A stretch of DNA of 64,000 nt from Arthrinium phaeospermum (taxonomy: Eukaryota > Ascomycota > Sordariomycetes > Amphisphaeriales > Apiosporaceae): assembly GCA_006503535.1 (NCBI GenBank), contig QYRS01000010.1, positions 2,046,001 through 2,110,000 of the forward strand. The letters run 5' to 3'. Positions 43,741 through 56,711 of this stretch are shown in pieces. Numbering within the stretch: position 1 is the first letter of the stretch; every line of letters starts with the position of its first letter. The notes beneath the pieces are model-generated. The model was not told the DNA's origin and ran no database searches. It was given only the letters and a program-made list of their open reading frames with translations. A program made the position numbers and the translations under genes.

Positions 43741-44304
43741 ATGGCCAACGGAAAACACGTTCCCTTCGACGCCGCAGTTGAGACGCGAACATCCTTCATG
43801 TTCCCTTGGCTGCACAAGCGAGTCGTCGATGCTATCCATGGCCAGATCGACGAGGTCACTTTCCACAAGGAGGGACGGGACAGCGAGGCCCACGAGAAGT
43901 ATGAAACATTCATCATGGGCAAGTTCACCTGCACCAACACTCTCTGTTCCAAATCAGCATGGAGTAGCAAGAAAGTGAACATCATCATCCGGCGCTTCAC
44001 CGATGGAGAGCAAAAGCTAGCCTACAACGCGACTGTTTTCAACCAACGGTGCAAGTCGTGCAACGCCTTGGGCACCTTCTCGATAGACCAGAGATGCTAC
44101 GTGAGCCGGGTTGCCTATCGCATCCGAAGCTGGGCAGGAGTAAACCAAGAGCGAGCACCGTACAACTTCACCGAGACCAGCCGACCTCACGAGGAGGACC
44201 TGTGCGAGGGTTGCAAGAGAGGCCATTGCCAGCGAGGTGACTCTCAGAGAAGCCGAACAGTAGTAGTTCGTGGCGGCGAAGTGTTGTTTATCAATTGTGT
44301 ATGA
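43741..44304 (+). CDS. 3CxxC-type zinc finger protein
   Basis: Single exon of 187 residues from MANGKHVPFDAAVE. It matches the fungal/animal 3CxxC zinc-binding domain: FTCTNTLCSKSAWSSKKVNI, IIRRFTDGEQKLAYNATVF, NQRCKSCNALGTF, CYVSRVAYRIRSWAGV, and the closing HEEDLCEGCKRGHC. The Cys-x2-Cys pairs at CKSC and CEGC, plus the CTNTLC motif, supply the metal ligands. The family includes receptor-transporting proteins in animals, but fungal members are uncharacterised. The gene lies between XPG-like copies 2 and 3 on the opposite strand. A functional link is unproven. Confidence 0.9.
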   Translation: MANGKHVPFDAAVETRTSFMFPWLHKRVVDAIHGQIDEVTFHKEGRDSEAHEKYETFIMGKFTCTNTLCSKSAWSSKKVNIIIRRFTDGEQKLAYNATVFNQRCKSCNALGTFSIDQRCYVSRVAYRIRSWAGVNQERAPYNFTETSRPHEEDLCEGCKRGHCQRGDSQRSRTVVVRGGEVLFINCV

Positions 44305-44808
44305 AAATTGGCAGGGTCATACAGGAAGCGTTGATGTCGTGGTGTCAAGACTGCTGTCCGGAGACTTGAGGACTCGGTACAATCATGTTCACCAACTCTA
44401 GAGCACGGATTTGGGAGGTCAGGTTGGTGGTTTGTGGACTCGATATAATGGTGGCTCATTGGCTGGGTGCAGCTTCGACTCTTCAGTCTGCAATCCCTAT
44501 TTTAGCTTGATCTAGTAATGGTCTTTGATCCCAGGTAGATCGGACCTAGACAGTGACGTACCGCAATACATCGCAGCGTGGTTCTATGCATGCTCTGGAA
44601 CTTATGTACCATGAAATTGTGACTTGTTGTTGAAACCGCACCGATGACAATTTGTATATTCAACTCGTTCGTGTACTCATTAGAAATTGTTCGCATATAT
44701 CTCGTTCCTAATTTGCCAACGGCAGCATACTATATCAAAACATTCCGCGAGACCCCTGCCTAATCTCGGGACAACTGTACAGAATTATTATCCTGCAACT
44801 ACCTAGTC
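44305..44808. other. Convergent spacer, no gene seen
   Basis: Between the 3CxxC gene and the 3' end of XPG-like copy 3. AT-richer than the exons, with no coding signal. Confidence 0.4.
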
Positions 44809-46682
44809 TTAATCGGTAAGATCTATGATCTCTCTAGCAACTGAAGTATTGCGTGTCGCTAGCCCCAAAGGCGACTCCGCCGCCAATGCCTTCTTTGCCC
44901 TGGTTATATCTGGGGTGGTAGAACCCGCAGTTGGGGCAGCAGTCTGCGGCTTAGCAGCCGTTACGCCCCGATTCGGGGTGATGGATTGCAAGGGCGCTCG
45001 TCCCGCAGGGTGTTTAGGTGTCACCACGCATCGACTGCTGTCGGCAGCCGAGGGCTTGGGCTTGGGTGGCCGGCCTGGGCCGCGCTTGGGGATGGTCGTA
45101 TTACCCGCGTCAGCTGCGGCTCGGTCCTTGGGTGGACGGCCTCGACCGCGCTTGGGGGGTGCACCCTCGGATTGGTCCCCTTCTGTCGCCTTCCTCTTGG
45201 GGTCACTGACGGGGGCCTCGGTTGGCGGCTGAAAGAGGGCAGGACAGGCTTTCTCCACGAGCCAGCACGGAAGCCACTCCAGGTCCTCCTCCATCTCCTC
45301 CTTCTTGAGGTTCCCCTTGTAGTCGTCCACGATCGGCTCGGCCATCACGTCCACGGGGACGACGACGGCATGGTTGGGCTTGACCCGGATCTCTTTCGCT
45401 GCCCCTTCTCCCTTGGTCTTGATCTTCTGGACGGTGACCCATTTCGACCCGTCCGTCCCCGACGCTATGCAGCGGAGAAGCCTGCGGACCAGGAGGCAGA
45501 GGACGGTCGTCCTCACAAACTTCACCGCAAAGTGCCGGTATTTCCAGTCGAAATAGACCCGGGTGAACTGTCTCAGACCGGGGACATCGACGTCCTTGCT
45601 CCAATCGATTGCTGGTGTCGTCGTGCTCTTCTGCATCTCCCTCATGTAGTATCCGACGACGGCCAGGTCGGGAAAGTGGTCGCCCAGAGCGGTGGCAAGT
45701 GCGAGTTCCTTCCTTCCGAACTTGCCCTCCTTCAAGTTCTTGGCGAGACCACTTCTCCAAACCGGGAACTTCTCCTCCCACAGCCCTTCGTTTGTGGCCA
45801 CGGTCCAGAGCAGACCGGCATGATTAGATGTGCCAATCCTGAGGGCGAGCTCCGGGCCGCAGCCCGGGAGGCCGGTGCTGTAGTCGCCGCCGGCGAGGAT
45901 AGCCATGGCGAAGATGACCCTCTGCGTCAGGGGAGGCTTCGCCCTCTTTAGGTCCTCCATCTTGAAAACCTCCACCATGCAAACCTGGTTCTTCGCATTC
46001 AGCCCCCGCAGCACGGTCTGGGCCCCGAACAAGAACGCGTCCCCGTCGGTCGACATGACCGCGTCCACGAGCCCGGCCCTCTCCAACGCCGCGCACTCCG
46101 CCTCGGCCTCCCCGGGCGCCTCCAGGGTCGGGACGCCCAGGTAGCCGAGGAACTGCTTCGATAGAAACTCGATGTGCCGGAAGTCGCCCTCGCGCTGCTG
46201 CTCGGCCTCGGATCGCAGCTGGCACGCGGCCGACGGCGTGTAGGGCTTGTAGGGTCCCGCCGCGCTCTGCTTCTGGCGCTTCATCGGCGGCTTGCCCGGC
46301 CCGTCGTACACGTACACGGGCTCGACCCCCGCGGCGAGCAGGTGGCAGACGTGGTAGAAGAGCGTGCGGGTCGGATGGTTCATGCCGCCGTACTTGTCGG
46401 CGCGGGTGACGTGGTCGGTGGCCGTCTTGTACTTGTAGACGTCGATCGGGGCGTCGACGGCGATCCGCATCGGCTGGCCCGTCTTCGCGATGTGCTCGGC
46501 GTTGAGCTCCCACAGGCGCACCGTCCGGCCGGGATAGTCCGCGGTCACGGCTTCCCAGAATCTGGGGGTTTGGACCGGTTAGCCATCATCGGCATCCTCG
46601 CGGTCAGTAGATCGACTACGTAGTGTGACGGGGGATGATAGAGAGCGCGCTAGGATATATATACTCACCCTTTAACCCCCAT
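44809..46682 (-). CDS. XPG/GEN1 (Yen1)-type structure-specific nuclease, copy 3, with AT-hooks
   Basis: Two exons: a 14-nt first exon at 46682-46669 (ATG GGG GTT AAA GG) and 46561-44809, which together give 588 residues. Phase 2 closes and restores the canonical XPG start MGVKGFWEAV. All seven acidic metal-binding residues are present: Asp41 (RIAVDAP), Asp91 (VYVYDGPGKPP), Glu156 and Glu158 (APGEAEAEC), Asp177 and Asp179 (STDGDAFLFG), and Asp231 (AGGDYSTGLPGCGP). A GEN1-type C-terminal domain ends LPCWLVEKACPALFQP. The tail has two AT-hook motifs (KRGRGRPPK and KRGPGRPPK). By family this should cut flaps, bubbles or Holliday junctions in the nucleus. It is the only one of the three copies with an intact active site. 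Confidence 0.92.
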
Positions 46683-47608
46683 GGCACAAGAGACGGGCGC
46701 AAGGGTCCGTAAATCACGTGGTTGAAGGGCTCGTGTGTTAGGAATCCTAGTTCACAAAAGGAAGAAGAAGGAAAGACGGAGCAGGCAGAGCACCTCCAGG
46801 CAGCAAGAAATTGGAAGAAATGCAATCCGTAGACAGAAGGTCGTACAAAGCTAGCACATGCGACACCGTACAAAGCTGGCGCATGCGACATACATAGTTC
46901 ACTCAGTGTCTTCCAGGTATGTAGGTGCTCAACGTCGTACGACCGTATCCCCACCCTCTCTGCTAGAGTTTCCAGGTAAAAAGCTACAAGTCACTTCACG
47001 AGCAAGCCGAGGCACAACACCTCGAGATTGACGCACAAGATCTCATGTGTTGCAAGTGAAACATTCATGGAGGTGTACTCGCACTCTATTTTTACTTCCG
47101 ACATTTCAACTTCAAATATAAGCAGCAAACATGACTATATAAACTTGACATTCACTCTTCAACCATGAGTGGCATCTCGGCAATGCCATCCCACCCTTGG
47201 CCGGCGTAAGACGCGATCGAGAAATGCCAAGCATCTAGCGCGTCGCACCCCAGATCTCAATCTCTGTAGGGAAGCGGTTCCCTGTACTGTCACCCAACTT
47301 GACCCTGCATAAGCGGGAACCACTTATATGCGATGCTCGTAATCGAACATGATACGGAGTACATTTCGGTGCTGATGAACCGATTCCCTGATGAGCTCAG
47401 CCCTACCAATTTTACCATGTATATAAAGACGTTATAACGCTTAAAGTACTGTTTCCCTAAAGAAAATATCACTCTCAGCAGACGAGGCTTCTAATTTGGG
47501 TTGGTACAAGGGACAAAAGGAGTAGACACGATACAATATATTCACTCCCCTATTCTATACACGAACGTCGCTAAATTAACAAATTCTGTATGTGCCGTAT
47601 CCGGCCCG
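46683..47608. other. Intergenic, no gene seen
   Basis: Upstream of XPG-like copy 3 and downstream of the zinc transporter gene. It is AT-rich around 47060-47160 and 47290-47600. No tRNA could be folded by eye. Short frames only. Confidence 0.4.
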
Positions 47609-49147
47609 CTACGCAAAAGCACCCACCGCCGCCATGAGGGTCGCCCCCGCAATGACCGCCCAGAAGGCGTGCATCCGGTTCGTGCCCTTGAGCGTCTGAT
47701 AGCTCTTCTCCGTCAGGAAGTCCTCGGCCAGCAGCTGCACCAGCCCCGCGAACAGCAGCAAGCCGCTCGAGATGGCGTTCATGAACCCCACCATCAGCAG
47801 GCCCGTCTGGCTCATCGGGTCGTACATCCGGTGCACCACGAGGCCGATGGCCTGCCCGAACGGCGTCGTGGTCCCGTACGCCAGCACCATCAGCCACGGC
47901 CGGAGCGAGTGCTTCGGGAAGTGGATGGCGGCGATGCGGGACCCTAACGCGAGCCCCTCAAAGGTCTGGTGGAACGCGATGGCCACCAGGAATACGACAA
48001 AAGGGGGTCCCGTCGCGACCGAAACGGCCATGCCTATGAAGACACTGTGGAAGAGGATGCCGGCTTCCAACAGTAAACACTGGATCATCAGGCGTTTCTG
48101 CTCCTCAGGATTAGGAACATGGGGCACGCCCGTCTCCGAAGTCTGGCGCTTGTGCCCGTGGCGGCGACCGCCAGCAAGTGGCCGAGAATCGTCGCCGTTC
48201 ACCGGGTCGAGCTCGTCAAGATTCAGGTCCAGGTCATCATCTTCGTCGTCGTCATCCTTGCGGTGGTTCGCGGCCCCCGGTCTCGCGCTGTTGGGGGGCA
48301 CCGAAGTAGGAGTTGCCTCGGGCAGCGGCGACGCACCGGCCATGAGTCCCTCTCGGTCCCCCAAGTCGTTGAGACTCAGCTCTGCCGGTCGATGGTTCGA
48401 AGCTCGCTTTGCTGCCAGGCTTCCGTTGGGTGGCGCATGGGCTACCCCGTTGCTGAGGTCTTGCAGCTCCTCCTCTTCCTCCGACTCCCACCCGTGTCCG
48501 TGGGAATGTGAATGGCCAGCACCTCGGGTGGTGAGGTACGACTCAATCGACACAACAATGAGCACCGACACCATCGCAATCAAACCTGCCATGGGCCGGT
48601 ACCCCTTGCTGAATATATGCGGAAGACACGGGTCGGTCAAGGACATGAAGGCGGTCGGTAAGAGGTGCACGAAAGCAGTTGCTAGGAGAACGCCCGTGCC
48701 GAAGTGTTGGCAGAGGAAGATGATCCGGTGCGATCGGCGGCTCGACGAGGCTCGGCGCGAGAATAGAGGGAAACCGCATGCTGCCATACGTAGATATATC
48801 AGCACAATATCCAGCAAGCATATATCCACGCGTGTGTTTATAGCTCTTGCATACCTAAAGTGGACAACACCAATATCAGGACGAGGGCGAAGACGTGTAA
48901 GGGCGTGTCGTAGGAGCCCTTTTCGCCCGAACCGCAGGCCGGCTTTTTATCCTCGGCGGGACCGGCATCTTGTCGTCTGGATATTTCGGCGAGGAGCAGG
49001 TCTGTCGGTATCGTCGACCAAGATATATCTGGCAAGCCTCGAGGTTAGCGCGTGGGGTTCCCATGCATGCACGGCTTCCAGGGTCGTAGTGATCAAGTAG
49101 CACTTACCTCGGCCGTTGAGGCCCGAGAGATCTATAGTGGTGTTCAT
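47609..49147 (-). CDS. ZIP-family zinc transporter
   Basis: Exons 49147-49108, 49037-48855 and 48780-47609 encode 464 residues, all phases closing. The N-terminal region includes a CGSGEKGSYDTPLHV block followed by TM1 (ALVLILVLSTLACGFPLF). HFGTGVLLATAFVHLLPTAF is the TM2-3 segment with the conserved His. The large loop between TM3 and TM4 contains a His-rich stretch (GHSHSHGHGW) and an acidic DDDDEDDDLDL run, both typical metal sensors. TM4-5 carry EAGILFHSVFIGMAVSV and VAIAFHQTFEGLALGSRI, with the H-x3-G and HQxxEG metal-site residues intact. The C-terminal segments close the eight-TM fold. By family it imports Zn(II), less often Fe or Mn, at the plasma membrane. Confidence 0.93.
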
Positions 49148-52100
49148 GCCGATTCGAAGTTTTTATTTGAGAGTAGTTGGCATGATGGCTGCTTCTACAA
49201 TTGGTCGATGCGTTGAGGAATCCCCCCTGGAACAAAGGGAGTCGGGAAATGATGTCCTTGATGTCAAAGGCCAGCTCAATCCCATTGTGCCGTTTGTTGG
49301 TTGTTGTAGGTTCTAGGCGCGCACACCCCGGTAGCTGGGGCCAGCTCTCAGGGACGTTGCTAAAAACGGGGTACAGGGGGGGGAAGCTCGGGGAGCGCTG
49401 ATCAGAACGCTGATGGCATCGGCTTTGGGGGCTTCTAGCTTGAGCTACGCTGCATCTGCATTAGCCGAATCGTTAGCTACCCCTGTCAACGGTGCGTCAC
49501 CTTGCCATTTCCCGACAACGACCATCATTGTCAGATCGATTTGAGACCCGGTGGGAACTGGCATCGTGAGATTCTCGTTACACGGGGCTAAACATGATTT
49601 TTATCATCGCCAGATACTTGATAGCCTATGGCCATGCACCGAAACTTCAAACCCAGCCTTGCATGTTTGCCGCCTGTTTGCAAGCGGGGGCTGCGACAGT
49701 CTGACCCGCCAAAGTTTGACACATTGACAGATGTCACGAAACTTACCCTCGCAATGGGATTAGATGACCGTCAACCGTTCAGCACCAGACAACAGGACTG
49801 AATGCATTGTTGTGTGTATCATATCCGCTGTCGCCCACGCTTTCACATCGTTCTGATCTACCTGAGCCCATGCAGTCATGGAAACCCGTGACCTATCAAC
49901 ATAGAGAGTATATGGAAGCCACTTACCAAACTTATAAGCTTCAAGGTATGCTTCAAGGTATGCGACAAACCTCGCCCTGCCGTTTCATCGTGTCGCCGAA
50001 CTCCCAGAGATCAGTCCGACGCCCCAATGAGAAAGCATGAGAAATTGGTCAATGAAGCAGGTCCCTCTATAGTCCTATTATCAGTGGTAACCAATCGAGC
50101 ATCCTGATGGAGGACATGACGAGTGCATGTTCGAGGTGGCAGGCTAAGGGTAGAATCCCTCCATATCTATACATTCAATATGATGACGGCATCAGATACT
50201 TCAGTGCCATGTGCCTCATACCACGGTCAAGACCGCCGAGAACCACTGCCAGCTCTTGTGGTTCCTGCATGTCGGATAGGTACAGTGAGCACTGAGGCCA
50301 TGAAAGCGGGCTGCCAGGCTGGATAAGCATCTGTCATGAACGTATCGTCACCTCTCATGTCCTTTGTGAGAGGGCTATGAGAGGTGGGTGCCGATTTGTA
50401 GCATGACGTCGGAGAGGGCAGAAGAGGTCGGGGATTCAGCAGGTGATAAGTTGGCATTTACATCGATGGCCTGACAACTGACGGCGATTTCTGGGCTGTG
50501 TATAGACCGCGAGTGGTCGATGTGATGCGTTGCTGCTTGGTGTGAAGGAGAGATGGGAACAGCTCCCTCGCAAACCCCCTTTTTCAGACGCCCTCAATTG
50601 GCAATGCATCGTATCCCGACCCCAAGAGACACAATTGACTAGCATCGGCCCCAAAGATGCCATTGAACTTCGTAAACGACGGTGCAGTGAAATATTCACA
50701 TGTTGATGGTTAAGAACCCAACTTGCATGGAAAAGCAGCCGCGTGTCGCCGACTTTGATCCAGGACCGTTATGCCCGACTAGGCAGGCCGAGATCGCAAC
50801 CGTGCGTCCAAAACCGATAGGCCTTATATGCCAAGTCTTCAGCAAGCATTACCTGCCAAATGCAGGCAATCAAATTCATGCCGAGAGGAACGGAACGTGG
50901 CTAAGCTCATTGATTTGTTGGAATCGACAACTGATGGGTCATTTTCAACAAGCGCAAGTAGGTATGCCGAAGGGGTGGTATATAGCTGTACTTATTTGTG
51001 GGATTGATAGCGGCGGGCCCCAAAATACAGTACATGACGAAACCCTGCGAGAACAAGCCTGTCAAGTCTCTGCTGGGATGAGAACTTCAACAGAATATTA
51101 TCACGGTAGTACTCGTATATTTCACTCTCGCAATCTGGAGGGTAAGTGGAATAATCAAGACAGGTGCTGTCGGTGGAGGTCTATTCCTGTGGTCGCTTGA
51201 TGCGCATTTGAAGGCTTACTTCGACCTGGTTATGACGCCCCAATGCAACAGAGGGGGGCTGACTGATAACAGCGTGGTAGGCGTCGTGCTGTACCAAAGC
51301 TTGTTAGAAACCTCCAGGGCCGTTGCAAACCCCCAGTGGCCCGAAAATTGGGGGGCCAAGCCTGCCGCCGAGCCGCCAAAACTTTTAGGCATGGACACAA
51401 TGCAACAGAACGCCCGGGGTCATTCTTCACAGCTTCCCGTTTCGTCCCTCTGCCCCGTGCTTGGTCGTCGCGCCTAATCGTGCGCCGGCAACATCGCAAG
51501 CCCCTCGCCGGATGAGGTGCTCGATCATGTGCCCTAAGTGGTCCGTCTGCCCTTGAGTACCGTCGGAGATCCAGCCATGCACCTCGATCTTTGCAGGTAC
51601 GAAAAACAAAGCAAAAATAAAGCCGACGGAGATGGAGACAGTTCGTTGCTGTAACGCGCCCTCCGACGAGGGGCTATGATGCGATCTCGGCGCTACTCCG
51701 AATTCAACCCAACCTGAGATCGGTCGATTGAGCTTCGCCATGGCGGTGCTTCTTCCATTATTGAGAGCGCGGCCCTCTCTCGCCCAAGAAGTACGACCGG
51801 CGGGCCATCGCCTGCTACAGCCCCGTCCCAGCGCGGCTCAGCACTGATATAACTGAGTCATGAGTTCGCCAACCTCATCCCATCTCATCTTGTCCCCTAC
51901 CTGTAAAAGCCGAAGATCACCGTAACCATTACTAAGGCTTGTGGGGAAAGCTCTGCGTTCCCGCTGAGCCTGCCGAAGCGCCGAGAGATCCTCTACCAGG
52001 CCCTACGGTGATAAGCATCATCTCACCTCTCCAATGTACTTATCGTAATGGCACTATGTAATCAAGCACCCCTGCCGCCCAGGTGCTAGCCATTGCTGGC

Positions 52101-53009
52101 TTACCCCAGAATGCACGATAGGCACTTCTTCTGCTCGCGTGCGGCCGTGCTCCTCTTCCAATGGCAGCATGAGCGGGCATGGCTCGGACACATCGCGGCA
52201 TATGGAAGGACACCATACTTGCATGTGCGCATGTGATCCATCACGGAGCCATGGCGATGGGCGAACAAGACTTTTTCTTCTTGCGTGCTGCGGCTGTCAG
52301 GGACATTGTGCGAGACGTTGGGAGCCCACCCAAAGACATCTCCCCCGATGCACATTCCTTTTCCGGCGGCGCAAGATGCTTGGCTGCTTCCGGCTCTCCT
52401 GTCGGTAAGCGGAAGGTATGGCTGCCGATCTCTGACTGGCCTCGCCAACTATTACTGTCCCGTCGGTTCGAGCCTTGCTTTTTTCAGCAGCAGCCTGCAC
52501 AACACGAGCAACGGCTATCGACTGCCATCCCAGCTAGTCGCCCTCGTCCGGTCCTAGTCATGCTGGATGCGACCTGTCGATCTCCACTGTCCCTCCCATG
52601 GAATCAGAGCTCCCCTGACACACACAGTTTGTCGACTCACCAAGCTCACCTTAGAAGCAAAGTATGGCGCTGGTCCAAGTAGTTGCATTGCCAAGTCTCC
52701 GTCCTCCGAATCTCTTTCCGGAATCTTCATGCCACGGCCACAATGGAGCAACCAGTATCCGCCCTACTGCCATGAGCACGAGCGCTTGCGTGCCTGGGCG
52801 CGTATGAATGAAACGTCAGGTCTCTCCTGCCATTTCGGACGGCGCTATGGAATTGGCAGGCAGTTCAGACGGGCTCCGATTCCGCGTCTAAGGCTGATTC
52901 GGAAGCTGGCAACATCGCCTTGTGGAGAGCGGCGGTGACAATGGACACGATGGAGCCATAGTCTTCTCACTACTGGAAACTTGGCCTTGAGATATCGAAG
53001 TCGTTTGCC
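49148..53009. other. 3.9-kb gene-poor stretch
   Basis: The longest gene-free stretch in the window. Many overlapping frames of 60-170 codons occur on both strands without any recognisable domain, consistent codon bias or splice-linked continuity. Candidates examined at 50700-51200, 51427-51741, 52101-52448 and 52179-52682 were not called. No inverted-repeat ends or transposase remnants were recognised. It could hold non-coding RNA or decayed sequence. Confidence 0.45.
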
Positions 53010-53016
53010 TATATAA
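53010..53016 (+). promoter_or_regulatory. TATA box of the subtilisin-like protease gene
   Basis: TATATAA lies about 120 bp before the start codon, followed by a pyrimidine-rich leader typical of strongly expressed fungal secreted enzymes. Confidence 0.65.
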
Positions 53017-53134
53017 GGCCAGAAGATATCTCCAGTTCAACGATATCTTCATCTGCTCATCAGTCCTTCGTTCTCTGACAACCAGCCCTCGCTCGCACTT
53101 CAGTCAATCTTTGCATCTTCCCAACATCATCAAA

Positions 53135-54456
<1,322 letters not shown>

Positions 54457-55073
54457 ATTGGCAAGATCCATTGCTGATATCCGCGGTTTGTACAAAGTCG
54501 GAGGAGCAGGATCGCACGTGTTGGGAAGGCTCTCTCTTATGTCTCAATTCTTTTCTGATGTTGTTACGATGGTCGATGTAAATAGATGATGATGATGTTC
54601 GATGAGCTTCTTTGAATATACATTCTTCATTTGACGAGACTGTAATTCCGTACTCCCACGTGGCTCGACTACCTGGTCAATCAGTTGACGGCGCTTCAGG
54701 ATATTGACAAGACACCAGACTAACCAAACAGCTAAGCGTCATGTGATTATGCCACTGATTATTCCGTTTGAGTGCTTTAAACATCGGCAATTGGCCTAGC
54801 TATCCCGGTGTTTATTCCATGTCACTTCTGGCTAGAGAGGTGTATTTCTTCACTTAGTGCCCCATCGGCTTGGACCGGGGGACAGATTAGCGCGGCGATC
54901 CGTCTAGGCTCCCGATCCTCTTTAGGCAGAACAGCGCCATGGTGACGGCACGAGCCTTGGCACGCGGCAGGAACCTGATCATATAACAGAACGTCCCCTT
55001 CAAGTACCTCGATTACTCAAGGTAGATGCATCTGCCCTTCAACTGACAGCGACTGACGAAATAAACCGCCACC
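54457..55073. other. Intergenic, no gene seen
   Basis: 3' flank of the protease gene and promoter of the next gene. No features recognised beyond a good Kozak context (gccaccATG) at the downstream start. Confidence 0.4.
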
Positions 55074-56294
55074 ATGAAAACGCTTCAAATACCCCTCGAG
55101 ATCTGGGGCATCGTGTGCGAGCAGCTCGCCGACGAGCACTTCCGCCAGCCCGGCAACCCCACAAGCATGCTCACGTACAACCCGACCGGCAGACGGCACA
55201 CCCTCCTGGCCCTATGCCAAGTCTCCAAGGGCATCGCGCAGATGGCCCAGCCGGTCCTGTTCCGGACGTACGACTTCGGCGAGGGCCGGAACGACGGCAA
55301 GAAGCACCTGCGCTTCCTGTGCAGCCTCCTGGACAACGCGCGCCTGGCCGCGGCCGTCCGGGTCGTGATGCTCGACCACTGGATCTGCGACATAGAGCCA
55401 CACAGGGACGAGATGGTCGAGGTGTACGGCCGCATCGCCGCCCGGCTCGGGTTTGACGCCGCCGCCTTCCCCGTGGAATTGGATTTCGATGAAGACGAGC
55501 ACGGTGTCCTGACGCGCGTCCCGGCCATTATGCAGTTGCTCCTGCCGCTCCTGCCGAACCTCCGCCATCTGTCCGTCACCACGCGCCACGAGGACGACGC
55601 GCTGAAGCTGCTGAGCGACCTCCGCGAGGCCGGCGTCCTCGAGCCCTTCGCGTCCGTCGAGCGCCTGACGCTGCGCCACGGCGACACGGAGGACGGCTTC
55701 GCCCTGCCGATCTGCGCGCCCCTGCTGGCCCTGACGCCCAACGTGACGACGCTCACCCTACACCAATGCTGCGGCGTGGGCGCCGACGACGGCAGCGGTA
55801 CCGACAGCGAAGACCAAAGAGCGGCGGTCCTCACGAATTCGCTGCGGCGGTACATGCCCGCCGGCATCAAGACCCTCAACCTGGACTACTGCAACTTCGA
55901 GCACCCGGACCTGCGGGCGTTGCTGGCCAGCTGTCCGCGCCTCGAGCGCTTCCGCTACGACTCCGGCGGAGCCATCGTCGACGAGGCGAACCGCGAGGTC
56001 AGCAACCGCGGCCTCGTCGCGTCCCTGGCCCCCGCCAAGGCCACGCTGAGACGGATAGAGCTGGATTTTGAGAACTCCTGCCGTGAAATGTTCGATGACA
56101 TCGACAACGACGAAGACGAGGACGATGAAGACGGCGATGAGCTTACCCCGGCGTCGTTCGCCGATTTCCCGGTTTTGAAGAGAGTGGTATACTCGGGGAA
56201 AGTGATATTTAGTAGCGATAAGGCTCGGCCGAGCGGTATTGGCGATGAGGACGAGGAAGATGATGAGGACGGAGAGAACGGGGAGGATGATTGA
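55074..56294 (+). CDS. F-box/LRR-like protein with acidic tail
   Basis: Single exon of 406 residues in strong Kozak context (gccaccATG). The N-terminus MKTLQIPLEIWGIVCEQLAD is an F-box-like helix pair (LPLEIWxxV pattern), followed by ALCQVSKGIAQMAQPVLFR. The middle has leucine-rich periodicity (LLPNLRHLSVT, VERLTLRHGD, NVTTLTLHQC, IKTLNLDYCNF, LERFRYD), as in fungal F-box/LRR proteins. The C-terminus is very acidic (DNDEDEDDEDGDE and DEDEEDDEDGENGEDD). Such proteins usually link substrates to SCF ubiquitin ligases through Skp1. It converges on another F-box gene (56712-58067). Confidence 0.8.
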   Translation: MKTLQIPLEIWGIVCEQLADEHFRQPGNPTSMLTYNPTGRRHTLLALCQVSKGIAQMAQPVLFRTYDFGEGRNDGKKHLRFLCSLLDNARLAAAVRVVMLDHWICDIEPHRDEMVEVYGRIAARLGFDAAAFPVELDFDEDEHGVLTRVPAIMQLLLPLLPNLRHLSVTTRHEDDALKLLSDLREAGVLEPFASVERLTLRHGDTEDGFALPICAPLLALTPNVTTLTLHQCCGVGADDGSGTDSEDQRAAVLTNSLRRYMPAGIKTLNLDYCNFEHPDLRALLASCPRLERFRYDSGGAIVDEANREVSNRGLVASLAPAKATLRRIELDFENSCREMFDDIDNDEDEDDEDGDELTPASFADFPVLKRVVYSGKVIFSSDKARPSGIGDEDEEDDEDGENGEDD

Positions 56295-56711
56295 CGAACA
56301 CTTCGCGCAGGTGCTGTATGGTAACGGATGGTAGTTGATTGGATTATCCTGTGGATGGATGTCGTGTTCAAGTAATTTGTTGTATAAACACGGTCTACAG
56401 GGTTCCGGGCGTCATCGCTGCAGACCACAAGTCATGAGATACGCCCATGACTCTCTGATAAACATGAGTTGCTTTCTTGTCCTGTCGCCAGCATGCTCGT
56501 GCTTTTTTACGCTTATCCCTACGAAGGTAAAAGATACCTCACAGACTCGGTACAATCGGCCAGTAGTTGACAAGCTGAGCGTGATACGAGTGAGAATGCA
56601 AAATTGCAAAAACTATTAGATTGAGTATTGGGATTCAAGCTGCTGATCACCGACCCCCTATTGCAATTTTTGTCTAATAATCGAATTACCATGGTGAAAT
56701 CTGAAGTCCAC
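56295..56711. other. Convergent spacer between the F-box-like genes
   Basis: Non-coding by eye and AT-rich at 56580-56690. It probably holds both 3' UTRs. Confidence 0.4.

Noticed and set aside
44986..45951. 321-codon plus-strand open frame
   Set aside because: Antisense of XPG-like copy 3; GC-rich third positions keep the opposite strand open.
47280..47420. Possible tRNA
   Set aside because: No cloverleaf with proper A and B boxes could be folded by eye.
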